A DNA stretch of 64,000 nt from Patagioenas fasciata. Lineage: Eukaryota > Chordata > Aves > Columbiformes > Columbidae. The notes under the pieces were generated by a model. That model saw only the letters and a list, made by a program, of their open reading frames with translations. It was not told the DNA's origin and ran no database searches. The stretch spans positions 147,745,104 to 147,809,103 of the forward strand of contig NC_092520.1 of assembly GCF_037038585.1 (NCBI RefSeq), written 5' to 3'. The position numbers were made by a program, and so were the translations under genes. This document shows positions 1-9,843 of the stretch, piece by piece (the stretch's first letter is position 1; every line of letters starts with the position of its first letter).

Positions 1-3000
1 AAATATTCATTTTTCAATCTTTTAAAAATCTTTTTTGTTGTTGTTTTGGAAATGCTTGGCTAATCTATCACAGACTGACTTTTCTTCTTGAAATATCAGT
101 GTTCATTTAAAAAGAAAAATTAGACTAAAACACTTATAAAAGAATTTCAGTATTATCAAACTGTTCTGGATTGACTCAACAGTTTTTTCTCTCATTTCTA
201 TACAATTATTAAATCATAAAGTTTATTTAAACTTGAGATATTCTTGTGTCTCGACCACTGAACCAAATATTCACTGTTTGCCAGTTTTGCCTATGGTTAA
301 CTTGAAAAAATAGATAATGCTGAGTTCTTCTATAAAGACCATTATTGTAGATGTTCCTCCAATGTTTTCTACTTTGATTCATCTGGAAAAGCAAAATTAC
401 GTGGTTTCTGGCAGTACTAGTCCAGGACAATATTTAAAAATAAAAGCATCTGAAAAAAATATGTTATAACAAAGGAGGATTTCTTTCTGGTCCTCAAAGA
501 AATATTGTCTTGGAGTTGGCTGACATGTTAAAGCTGCCACAGTTGGTTGTCCTTACAGTAGCAATATACATTTGTGAATGCACAGTGGTAGATTGTATTA
601 AAATACTGAGTTGCTGCTGTTGAAGACCATGTTGTGATTTCATTTATACACTCAGTTATTCAATACTGTTATTCACCATTAAGTAATTGAGATAAAAATC
701 TGGACCAGAACATTCATTAAATTATCCCTTTGACTTATCTGATTCATTGAGAAAAAACCCAATTCTTTCACATAGTTCATTTCTCTAAGGGTTTACAGAA
801 ATATATTTTAATTAGCTTCAAGTATGATAAATGAAAAAGAATAATGTGTGGATGAATTAATTATGAAATTTTGTGAGGAATTATATCTCAAATAGCTCAG
901 GAATTAATGGTCTTTAAGTATCAGGGAGATTAGTAACTGTAAATAAATGACCTTGGTGAATGCTTAAAAGAAGACAATCTTTTGCATACTTTCAAACCCC
1001 TTTAGAACGAAGAATGGTTTAGATAACTTTTAAGTTTTTCACATTTTGTTTTATCAAAACTATTCATGGCATTCTTTTTTTTTGCCCCTGTGTTTACCAT
1101 CATGTTCAAATGATTTTTATCATCTCATAGTATCACCTATATTGAATTTTCTGTCTGTAAAATAGTGTGTAAAATCCAACCATGTAAACCTCAAAACAGA
1201 TGTTAGGGAAGCAGGATGAAAAGGCCTTTAAATTCCACCTAGAATTAAGCTCTACCAATGGTTAATTTGTTTGGTTTCTGTCAATCCTGGAGGATTTCCC
1301 TGAGGCATGAGAATTAAAAAGAGTTTCATTTTTTGGTGATAGGCAAGGTGAAAAAATAATCTGGGGACAGGGAGAAGGTTTTGTACTGGATTTTAGTGTT
1401 CTTAAGGATATTAAATATTTTAGAATAAAGCTGAAGGAAAGAAAACTACAAGTCATAGTCATTTCTCTATAGAGAATAATTTTAAAACAACAAAATGAAT
1501 TTTCAGTTAATTTATTTTCTCTAAAACAAACTATTCTTTCAAATTGAAATGGCCCCTGGGTTCACAAACCTATCTTTAGTCCAACAAATTAATGACTGTC
1601 CTTTTTAGTGTCTCTAGGCAACCTTTACCATCTCAGAATGTGTGTGTGTAGATACACGTACACTAATATATATACATATACTTTTTTTTTTTTTCACTAA
1701 AACATTTAATATGAAAATGTCAACTTGTTCTATTAAGGATGAAACTTTTTTCCCCAAAAAGAATCTAAAGAAATTTGACTAAATATTATACTCTCAAAAA
1801 TGAATAAAGTAATCCAAACTGTAAAAATCCATAAAATCTTCATTTTTCATAGTGACTTGAATACTATCTCTTGTCTTTCTATACCTGGTCTAGGAAAGCA
1901 TTTTTTAAACACAGCTTTCATCTCCAATATTTCAGAGGATGACGCACAGAGCTACCCCTCCCTCCTGAACCTCCTTCCTTTTATTCGAAACAGAATGCCA
2001 TCCTGTCCTTCTAGGATGTTCATGCCCAGCTATCAGGCATATAGTCAGATGCCTGGGATCCATCACCCTGAGGATCAGGTGACGTCACACTTCTGGTGTG
2101 TGTCTGCCATTGCCCACCATTGTCTTATGTGTCCTATGCACCCTTCAACCTTCCCAGTGGTCCCATTCTGGTTTGTATGGCTTTTTAAAAAAATGTTTTT
2201 CTTAATGTCCCTGGAGAGCAGCATCATTATCCCTGCTCCTGAAGTCCGTAACCCACATTGAGTTTCTTCATCTGTCAGGATATAGGTCACATCTGGTTCA
2301 TTAGGCATGACCAAACAACCTACTCCAGGCCAGCAGGCTCAGCCTAAAGTCAAGTCTTGTCTGCTTGGTCCTGTACACAGCATTAAAATGGAGAAAACAG
2401 TCACAGCTTCATGACTTCCTCATCGTTCCTGTCTGTCCCATGGAGCAGCCAATGCTCTTTGGTGGCTGCATCCATCCTGCTACCACACAGGATGGGAAAG
2501 CTCATATGGCCTGGAAGCTGCAGTAGCTTTTTCTTTCTTAGGCAGGACATACAGGACAGTGATGCTTGACCTCTCTGGCTATATCGAGGAACGGTCATGC
2601 CATGGGAGACAGACACAAGACAACCACTCAGACAAGAATTGCACACAGTTGGCCACTAATGCTACAGGTGAACCTGTCCTATACTCATCAGTTCCCTTTA
2701 TCCCACTCAGTACGGGCTCCCATCCATACAATGTTCCTCTCTGTCTTGCTGCCCAAGATCCCTCTGCCCATGCTGGACCTTTCTCACTACCACATGCCTT
2801 GATGTTCTTCAGCATTACAGATTTTTGCATGGTCTCTGTATACAACTGATATTTTATCTATAGTGGCATTACTTTCAGGGAAGTCAGATCAACATGACTA
2901 AGTGTTATTTTACAGTGAAATAAGTTAGTTTCCCCAGAAGCTGCTTTTGACTCTAAAGCCCCCTACAGTCCTATTCCATATTTTAGTAGGGATTCTTTGT

Positions 3001-5210
3001 ATGGATGTCAGACAAGATTCTGTAATTCACACAAACATCCACTTTAGTGTAGGGTACATATCCTGTGGACAGGCTTTCATAGTCTTCCATCAGGGTCCTG
3101 AAGGTACTAAAAGGCCATAACTGCAGACTCACCTGCCCTCCTTCCCCAAGCCTTTTGCCTCAGGGGCCATCTCAGTCCCTCCCTGAGCTCTGCCATGGAG
3201 TGGTCATCTCCATCCATATTTCCTGGGATTTCCCTGGTCCTGGTTTCCCCCTGCTCTGTGTGAGATTGTTGATGGACCCCTCACTGAGTGCCCACTCAGT
3301 GGGAGATTGTCCTTGATTGATCCTCTCCTGAGACCTCCCCACGTGCTGCTCTCTGGCACCTCCTATTCCTTAATTTTTTTAGATGCAAAGTAAAATAAGG
3401 CACTTGACAAGGACATAACCTTGAGCAGTTTTAACTAGCTTTCTATTTAATTGCTCACCCAGATGTTTGAAAGCAGTCAAACTAGACCTCCTGGGGACTG
3501 CCCAGAAAGCCTGTTATTATCTTTCTGCTGTTTACCAACTATACTCTCTTGATGTTGATGACAGCTGAAATTTGTTAGGCAGAAATGATAGAGACGTATC
3601 CTTAGAGACAACGCAAAAAGTTGCTTAAATGTAATACCTGAATGTTACTCCAGAAAGAAGAGTCAGCTATGGAGACACCTGTATGATACATATAACCTTC
3701 CTTTATTTTTCTGCATATACTGTCCTCATTTCAGGTTTCAGATTTTTCCCCAGAAGTAAATGACAGTTTTGATGGTAATTTCAAAGGCATTTCTATCTGG
3801 AGTCTTACTACTTAAAATCTTTATGATATCAGGAGAGGCAGTTTGTACAACATTGAGGCCTTATCTAACAATCACTGATAGTTGTCAAAAAAATTCAGAT
3901 TATTTGACATCTTTTGGATCATCTATTCTATGTAAAGTGCTCTCCAGAGATGACAGTGCAGATGACATAGTCTAGTTTATAATATATTCTTTTTCTCTTA
4001 TGATTTTTCCTGAACAAGGGACAGTGATGTTTTGTTTTGTTTTGTTTTTTAAAAAAAAGAGAGAGAGAGAAAGAAGAATCAATATTTATTCCCTATTTTG
4101 TTCTTCTTTGCACATTTTATATTTAATTATGCATACTGGTATTTTTTCTGGATTTTACATTTTATCTCACTCTTCCAAGGGATTTCACTCAAAGTCATTG
4201 CAATTGTAATTTCACTGCAGTTCAGTAAAACAGTCTGGCAATACAAAGATCTAAATGCATAGGACTGGGTCAAACAATCATACTTTCTGGTGTAGAAAAC
4301 CTTTATGCTCCATCTTTCCACTAACCAACACAACTTTCCCAGAAGTAGGATGTGAAATTAGAAATGACCTTTTAATTTGACCCGCTCTTTAATAAAGCAT
4401 TTTTGTTTCACATGTGATGGGGCTGCTCAGTGCAGGAATGACTCTTAGCTTTCTTTTGTAGAAGCAATTGTGTGACTAATCCAAGAAAATACTTCTGGTT
4501 TCTTCTGAATGTCTCCATGTGGTCTGACCAAAACAGATATAGAAGCAGGTAAGTAAATGACCTTCTGATAGCTAAACAAAACTCAAATGCAGTTTGAGAG
4601 ACCATAAAAATTACTTCATTATTGCAATGGGTGACATTTTTTTTCACTTTCATCCAAACAAACAAACAAAAAGAAATAAACACAATACAGAGTCTAGATT
4701 AGCAAAGTAGAGTTATCTGAAGGAGCTGCAATGCTCAAACAGCATCGGGAAACACTCTTCAGTGTTTAGACGTTAAACCTTATCATGCACATACTCAGTT
4801 GTTGCTCCAGAAAGCAAACACTATAGTTTTTGCTCTTTCTGAAGAAATTGCAGCATAACAGATGCTGGAAAGTGGTTATGGGCAGTGTCTGTAAAAATAG
4901 CAGTGTCTTAAATCAAAGCAGCTTTGCAGAATGGAATGCCGATCCTTACAGACTCCAACAGGTAGTTGTGGACACCTAAACAATTGCAAAACTCAGTGAA
5001 GTGTGTCAGAGTGCTGAATTAGAGGAAAAACTGTGAACATTATGTAGCACAAATAGCTGTAGGGATACACACAAGAAACAGATCCTGTCATAGGTCACAT
5101 TAAGCCAGATAATTGACAAGTTTTGCTCATTCCAAACCTATCATCAGCTAAATAATGAACTGTGAGGTGTGTGGATGCCAAAAGCACATAACTGACAATG
5201 AACTTTTGAC
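1..5210. other. AT-rich non-genic stretch with a GC-richer block
   Basis: No recognisable gene. The longest open frame (1800-2261, 153 codons) has no recognisable domain and low-complexity neighbours. Short simple tracts include poly-T near 1681-1694 and a TTTTG/GA tract near 4029-4073. About 1935-3370 is visibly richer in G+C than its surroundings and may be an old repeat (see findings). Nothing else identified. Confidence 0.6.
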
Positions 5211-5216
5211 TCGCTC
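5211..5216. repeat. Left target-site duplication of the provirus (TCGCTC)
   Basis: TCGCTC lies directly before the left LTR and recurs directly after the right LTR at 11332-11337. A 6-bp duplication fits integrases of alpha- and betaretroviruses, which make 6-bp staggered cuts. The perfect match shows that both LTRs belong to one insertion. Confidence 0.93.
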
Positions 5217-5329
5217 TGTGGCGGTAGCAAATTCGACGAATCCAGACGCCGGCATAAGCTCTTTGATCGAACGGGCGGGCCGGGCGAGAGTAAGGAGTCT
5301 AATTCAATGTGAATTTACCATCCGTACTC

Positions 5330-5335
5330 TTTAAT
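5330..5335 (-). terminator. LTR polyadenylation signal ATTAAA (3' LTR)
   Basis: ATTAAA on the minus strand, about 60 bp downstream of the TATA box and about 115 bp before the end of the LTR. This spacing suits a short R region followed by U5. It would end the proviral transcript. The same signal is at 10993-10998 in the 5' LTR. No AATAAA is seen in the LTR. Confidence 0.6.
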
Positions 5336-5388
5336 GAACTCTTAAACAACACTGAATATCAATGTCCCCGAGACCACGTTTTTCCAAG

Positions 5389-5397
5389 CCTTATATA
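5389..5397 (-). promoter_or_regulatory. TATA box of the 3' LTR
   Basis: The minus strand reads TATATAAGG. With the CCAAT-type boxes upstream (5475-5485, and a second at 5434-5445) it forms a compact Pol II promoter. In this copy transcription would run leftward out of the provirus into flanking host DNA. Confidence 0.7.
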
Positions 5398-5474
5398 CTC
5401 TATACCAAAAGGCCATGCGGCAAGCGCAGGCTACAATTGGTTACACTCACAGTCACTCATCCCCCCCCCACTAT

Positions 5475-5485
5475 GGTGATTGGCT
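5475..5485 (-). promoter_or_regulatory. CCAAT box in U3 (3' LTR)
   Basis: The minus strand reads AGCCAATCACC, a good NF-Y-type CCAAT box about 80 bp upstream of the TATA box. A second CCAAT (AACCAATTG) lies at about 5434-5445. The same pair occurs in the 5' LTR (11138-11148). Confidence 0.55.
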
Positions 5486-5623
5486 GCAGGGCACTGTTCA
5501 CAGACTGTTCATGCGCAGCGGCAACGCCCCTCCTGCAGCCTGGGTCGAGAGCAAAGCGGCTCCTGTTTACTTTCCTTTTGTCTCTGGTGTCTCAGGGAAA
5601 TCCTTCCGTGTAACACAGCCGCA

Positions 5624-5890
5624 TCAAGCCCTGGCTTGTTCACAGCACACAGCCAGAGACTCTCCACAATTCCTCCTTTTTTTTTCTTTTTGGACAAGCC
5701 AGGATTGATTAGCTGTGTGTTCTAATCCTTTTTTGATATGTGATAAAAAACAACTTATACATAACATATAAATAACAACAACAATCAACGTAAACAATGC
5801 ACTTTGCAATAAACCTGAGGTATTCCATTGCCATTTAAATATCGCAATGGATTGATTAAACAAATTCCAAGAACTTTGGTTTAAAGATAC
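5624..5890 (-). pseudogene. Probable env transmembrane C-terminal remnant
   Basis: An open minus-strand frame upstream of the 3' LTR encodes polar, Trp- and Asn-containing residues, then about 23 hydrophobic residues (nt 5744-5812; LLQSALF followed by a Leu/Ile/Val run and three Cys-containing steps), then a basic tail (HIKKGLE) that reads through the polypurine tract into U3. A single membrane-spanning segment with a short cytoplasmic tail just before the PPT is where the end of a retroviral Env transmembrane subunit sits. There is a stop at 5891-5893 and nothing recognisable between it and pol, so the rest of env is missing. The assignment rests on position and hydrophobicity; a chance hydrophobic frame is possible. 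Confidence 0.5.
5670..5691 (-). other. Polypurine tract (plus-strand primer)
   Basis: The minus strand has an uninterrupted purine run (A/G, ending GGAGGAA) one base before the 3' LTR. RNase H spares this tract and reverse transcriptase uses it to prime the second DNA strand. Its position and composition are typical. Confidence 0.88.
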
Positions 5891-6017
5891 TCAACTTATA
5901 ACAAACGATGTGCTGGGTGTTGATAAACTTACTCAAGAGGTAGTGGTGTTTAAAGATCTACTTATATAACTATAGTACGCATACATGTCACAGCTAAATC
6001 AATGCAAAGGTTACACC
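5891..6017. other. Non-coding gap between env remnant and pol
   Basis: About 130 bp with stops in all minus-strand frames. It presumably contains the junction of the deletion that removed most of env. No splice acceptor or Env signature could be picked out. Confidence 0.5.
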
Positions 6018-8708
6018 TCACTCTGTGACCTCCGAAGGTTCTGCTGCAGGGAGTTGACTTGGTTGAGTTTGTTTCAACTCCGGCTTTACTGCTCGGCTTG
6101 GAACCCACAATGGACCTTGATCTGTGGAGAGACACATATACCCTCTACCATTAAAAATAACAGGTACTGGTCCCTTCCACAATCCAGTGGTGGGATCACG
6201 ATATCTCACCATGAATTCCGGTAAAGTGTTTTTCCTTCCTAGTCTGATCTGGTAATGATGAATGATCACAGGAGGCTCCTCATGGTCTCCAGTTAAACAT
6301 AAATAATTCAAGGTAAACAACACCTTTGCTAAACGCTGTTGACAATCTAACTCTTCCTGCTTCTGTTTGCTCAAATACCCTTTAATCATTTGATGTGCTC
6401 TCTCGATGATTCCTTGGCCTGTTGGGGAATGAGGTATACCTGTAACGTGTTTCACTCCCCATTTCATTAGAAAAGTTCTAACTTTCTGGCTAACATAGGC
6501 AGGGCCATTGTCTGTCTTAATCTTTTCTGGGACACCCATTACAGCAAAACAAGCTGTAAGATGTTTACATACATGTAGTGCTTTTTCCCCTGGTAAAGCA
6601 GTAGCCCATATCATTTTTGAAAAAGTATCAATTGTGACATGCACATATTTAAGTCTTCCGAATTCTGGCACATGTGTCACATCCATTTGCCATACTTCTA
6701 AGGCTTTTAAACCTCGAGGATTGACACCGATTCCTATACCTAACATCTGGCTTCCACACTGAGGACATGCCTGTACAATACTTCTTGCTTCATTTAAAGT
6801 TAAATCGAATTGTCTTTGGAGACCTCTGGCATTCTGATGAAAGCTCTCATGACTTTGTCTCGCTTGTTGGAATTTATCTGTTGGAGGCATGTGCTGTACT
6901 GAACTTACTAAACTATCTGCAATTTGATTTCCTTCACCTAGACCAAGATTCCATTGATGACTGCGGATGTGAATCACACAACAGGGTTCTTTTCTTTGAT
7001 TTAAAATAGCTCTCAATTGTACAAACAATTTTCCTAATCGAGGATTATTCGATTGTCTTAACAGGGCATTTTCCATTCTGGGTATTACACCTGCTACATA
7101 CAAAGAATCTGTGACAACATTTAAAGCAGATTTCAGCCAATTATTTAAGGCCCATATTACTGCTGTGAGCTCTAAAGTCTGCAATGAATCCTCTTTTGAA
7201 CCTTCAATTAAATGCTGTTTCCATTGACTATTCTCTTGCCAGACACATGCTGCCCGGTGTCTTCGTTTTCCTGCATCTGTATATACTGTAAGGCCTTCAA
7301 CAGGTTTTGCTTTTACTTTGCTTCTCTCTAACCACTGATTTGTTCTAAGGAATTGCCATAGTTTACCTTTTGGTTGTCGTGAATGTACCTTGCCTATAAA
7401 TCCTAATAATGCATTCTGTATAGGCATCGAATGTCTCAGCCACCATTCTAAATCGGCTCCATTTATCGGAATACTGATATCATCTGGTTCCTGACCGCTA
7501 ATTTCTAATATTCGAGATCTTCCTTTTCGAATCAATTCTCCAATTGCTTCTGGTCTCGTTTGAATACTGAATTTTGGTTGGACACTGAGAAAAATCCACT
7601 CTAATAATCGCAAATCATTTTCTGTTTTCAATCTGACAGTGGCACAAAAGGAAGAATCTGTAGCAACATCTATGGGGAATTCCCCGTTTTTGTTTTGCCA
7701 CTGGCAGATGATTGCACACGGATGTTCTAGATTGCTAATAAGGAGGGAAATTGGTCGATCAGAAAGTCTTCGGCTAGACCAATTTGTCTGTACTTTTTGT
7801 GTAATATCAGAAAGACATTTGAGATGCACGGACTCTAAGCTTATTTTCTTAGCTGGATCACCTCCTTTTAGAAGTGAAGTAAGAGGTGCTATATCATTGT
7901 TAGCAATGCCTACGCAATTTCTAATCCATTGTATGTCCCCTAACAATTTTTGGACATCATTTAATGTTTGTAAATCAGTATGTAATTCTATTTTTTGTGG
8001 ACGAATCTGTGCATCACAAATGGACCAACCAAGGTATTTCCAAGGTGCAGACTTTTGAACTTTCTCTGGAGCTATAACCAACCCCTTTTCTTTGAGTTTG
8101 ATCGTAATTTGGACTATGGAACTTTCTGTGAACTCAGCTTGTTGACAGAACAGAATATCATCCATATAATGATAAATAATTGTTTGTTTCCATGATGCAC
8201 GAATAGGTTGAAGTGCCCATGCAACATACATTTGGCACAGTGTAGGAGAATTTTTCATACCTTGCGGTAGCACTACCCACTCATACCTTTTAGCTGGTTC
8301 CGCTTTGTTTACTGAAGGCAGTGTAAATGCAAAACGCTGTGTATCTTGCTCATGTAAAGGAATGGTAAAGAAACAATCCTTTAAATCTATAATTAGAATA
8401 TGCCAATTTTCTGGTAACATTACAGGTGATGGTAATCCAGGCTGCAAAGCACCCATGGCTTGCATTTGATCATTTACCTTTCGCAAGTCATGTAATAATC
8501 GCCACTTTCCACTCTTTTTTGGTATTACAAAAATTGGGGTATTCCATGGACTAGTAGAAGGCTTGATATGGCATGCAACTAATTGCTCTTCTACTAATTC
8601 ACGTGCCTTTTGCAGTCGCTCTTCTGTTAATGGCCACTGGTCAACCCAAACTGGGCTATCTGTTAACCAGGTCAATGGAGGGTTGGGCAACTGCTTTCCA
8701 GTGACCAC
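6018..8708 (-). CDS. Pol polyprotein: reverse transcriptase, RNase H, integrase
   Basis: An open frame of 896 codons. Reverse transcriptase is at about residues 1-280: first catalytic Asp at 108, LPQG at 147-150, YMDD at 181-184. RNase H is at about 470-605 with D478, E513, D534 and D598. Integrase follows: zinc-binding H620, H624, C648, C651, and the D,D-35-E triad D676, D733, E769 (exactly 35 residues between the last two). The C-terminal part has the LWVPSR element common in betaretroviral integrases. No catalytic residue is lost and there is no internal stop. The first listed codon is GTG and is not a true start: the frame is open back to about 8756, overlaps the end of pro by about 48 nt, and would be entered by -1 frameshifting. 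I could not find a canonical slippery heptamer in the overlap. Confidence 0.93.
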   Translation of the reverse strand: MVTGKQLPNPPLTWLTDSPVWVDQWPLTEERLQKARELVEEQLVACHIKPSTSPWNTPIFVIPKKSGKWRLLHDLRKVNDQMQAMGALQPGLPSPVMLPENWHILIIDLKDCFFTIPLHEQDTQRFAFTLPSVNKAEPAKRYEWVVLPQGMKNSPTLCQMYVAWALQPIRASWKQTIIYHYMDDILFCQQAEFTESSIVQITIKLKEKGLVIAPEKVQKSAPWKYLGWSICDAQIRPQKIELHTDLQTLNDVQKLLGDIQWIRNCVGIANNDIAPLTSLLKGGDPAKKISLESVHLKCLSDITQKVQTNWSSRRLSDRPISLLISNLEHPCAIICQWQNKNGEFPIDVATDSSFCATVRLKTENDLRLLEWIFLSVQPKFSIQTRPEAIGELIRKGRSRILEISGQEPDDISIPINGADLEWWLRHSMPIQNALLGFIGKVHSRQPKGKLWQFLRTNQWLERSKVKAKPVEGLTVYTDAGKRRHRAACVWQENSQWKQHLIEGSKEDSLQTLELTAVIWALNNWLKSALNVVTDSLYVAGVIPRMENALLRQSNNPRLGKLFVQLRAILNQRKEPCCVIHIRSHQWNLGLGEGNQIADSLVSSVQHMPPTDKFQQARQSHESFHQNARGLQRQFDLTLNEARSIVQACPQCGSQMLGIGIGVNPRGLKALEVWQMDVTHVPEFGRLKYVHVTIDTFSKMIWATALPGEKALHVCKHLTACFAVMGVPEKIKTDNGPAYVSQKVRTFLMKWGVKHVTGIPHSPTGQGIIERAHQMIKGYLSKQKQEELDCQQRLAKVLFTLNYLCLTGDHEEPPVIIHHYQIRLGRKNTLPEFMVRYRDPTTGLWKGPVPVIFNGRGYMCLSTDQGPLWVPSRAVKPELKQTQPSQLPAAEPSEVTE

Positions 8709-9667
8709 TAAGGAAAAGGTGAAGTAGTTAACACGGCACCAAGTTGCCCCAAGACATCACGGCCAATAAGCGCCTCAAGGCTGCTTGGCAATTCCATTAC
8801 ATACACCCTAAGGGTAACACATTGACCTTCAGGGAAACTAATCGAAATGGGATCAACACTTATATTTGGAGTAGTTTGACCCCCTACTCCAGCTACAGTG
8901 GAAGAGATTGATTTTTGAAGTTTCCAATTTCGTGGCCATTTGAATTGACTAATGATGGAGACATCAGCTCCAGTATCAAGCATTGCATTTACCTCTACAA
9001 CAACAGTAGAATCAGACTGAAATAGTTGCACACGTAACATGGGACGCTGAGTCATTGATGAGGTGAAGCAAACTGCAGGACCTGTCGATCCAAATCCTTT
9101 ATCACGCCTTTCTGTTGAGGATGCTGGAGGAACTCCTGGAAGCATTGGTAGGCAGTTTTCCAGTGCTACTACCTGAGCTATTCTACTCCCAGAAGGAATA
9201 AAAATTGGCGGATGCAGAGTGTAGGCCAGGATTTGAACAGTTCCTGTGAAATCTGCATCAATTATACCTGGTATTACTATAAGACCTTTGATACTAGCAG
9301 AAGAACGGCCAATCAATAGGCCTCCAATGAGACTATCTTGTCTAAATAAAGGTCCTTTAGCATTAGTTGGTATTCTATGAATTGCAGTATTGGTCAATGT
9401 TATATCTACTGCTGTCTCCACATCAACTCCGAGGCTTCCTGTGGTGCTTGGCTTGTTGAGGTGAAAGAAGCCTGGTTCACAGTTGGGTCGCTGATTGTGA
9501 TACAGGTTCGGAGATGTTCTTTGTGTCCGGTAGCTGCTGAACGTACACCATAGTTTGTGATTATTTGTTTTGCTTGTTGCAAAATTTTCCAATCGTGTGG
9601 TTCCCATACCGCTGTCTGAGTGTTCATATTTTGAATTACCGGTAGGGCTAATTTTGCTGGAGACCAA
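8708..9667 (-). CDS. Pro: dUTPase fused to retroviral aspartic protease
   Basis: The frame has 319 codons; recognisable protein starts near residue 74 because the first part overlaps the gag remnant. The dUTPase trimer-type motifs are all present: motif 1 GSLGVDV (77-83), motif 2 GRSS (120-123), motif 3 IDADFTG (136-142), motif 4 SGSRIAQVV (159-167), and Gly-rich motif 5 GFGSTG (191-196). dUTPase hydrolyses dUTP and keeps uracil out of viral DNA. The protease follows, with active-site DTGAD at 231-235, a GVGG flap-like segment at 260-263, and the conserved IGRD at 301-304. Motif 3 has Phe where cellular enzymes usually have Tyr, a conservative change. The natural N-terminus depends on a gag-pro frameshift site that probably lay in the deleted nucleocapsid region, so expression of this copy is doubtful although the enzyme domains look intact. 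Confidence 0.9.
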   Translation of the reverse strand: MVSSKISPTGNSKYEHSDSGMGTTRLENFATSKTNNHKLWCTFSSYRTQRTSPNLYHNQRPNCEPGFFHLNKPSTTGSLGVDVETAVDITLTNTAIHRIPTNAKGPLFRQDSLIGGLLIGRSSASIKGLIVIPGIIDADFTGTVQILAYTLHPPIFIPSGSRIAQVVALENCLPMLPGVPPASSTERRDKGFGSTGPAVCFTSSMTQRPMLRVQLFQSDSTVVVEVNAMLDTGADVSIISQFKWPRNWKLQKSISSTVAGVGGQTTPNISVDPISISFPEGQCVTLRVYVMELPSSLEALIGRDVLGQLGAVLTTSPFP

Positions 9668-9843
9668 TCACCTTCTAGAATGGCATCTTTGATGACCCCT
9701 GACCATCTGCTACGTCGGGGCTGCGGCTGGTCAGTAGAGTCTATAGGCACCTTTGATTGCATTGTTTGTGAAGGGCAAGCTGGTTTTTGAAACTCAATTT
9801 GTTCCTTATTTTTCTCTACATTTGACACTCTTAAGTTGTTCAA
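9406..9843 (-). pseudogene. gag, second segment: start of capsid, then deletion
   Basis: A frame offset from the first gag segment. It opens with charged residues continuing the pre-capsid region and then shows a short stretch resembling the start of a betaretroviral capsid (LPVIQ at the likely matrix-side cleavage, then a Trp-containing helix ending in NYG). After NYG (about nt 9550) capsid similarity stops and the sequence runs straight into the pre-dUTPase region. Most of capsid, including the major homology region, is absent. No CCHC zinc knuckle of nucleocapsid occurs in any minus-strand frame. The frame relative to pro is a -1 step, as expected; relative to the first gag segment it is the other step, meaning an indel near 9806-9843. 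Confidence 0.65.

Larger units (their letters stand above)
5217..5668 (-). repeat. 3' LTR of the provirus
   Basis: 452 bp, starting TGTGGCGG on the plus strand and ending CTCCACA. It matches the other LTR (10880-11331) at every base except 5222. On the minus strand it carries a CCAAT-type box, a TATA box and an ATTAAA polyadenylation signal in the order expected for U3-R-U5. The several open frames on its plus strand recur identically in the other LTR and are not genes. Confidence 0.96.

Noticed and set aside
1800..2261. 153-codon plus-strand frame
   Set aside because: No recognisable domain, biased by the GC-richer block, and overlapped by an equally open minus-strand frame.
5362..5725. Plus-strand frames of 81-97 codons, repeated at 11025-11575
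   Set aside because: They lie antisense in the two LTRs and are identical because the LTRs are; no domain or start context supports a gene.
6508..8195. Plus-strand frames of 66-139 codons inside the provirus
   Set aside because: Antisense shadows of pol; the minus-strand pol frame explains the region completely.
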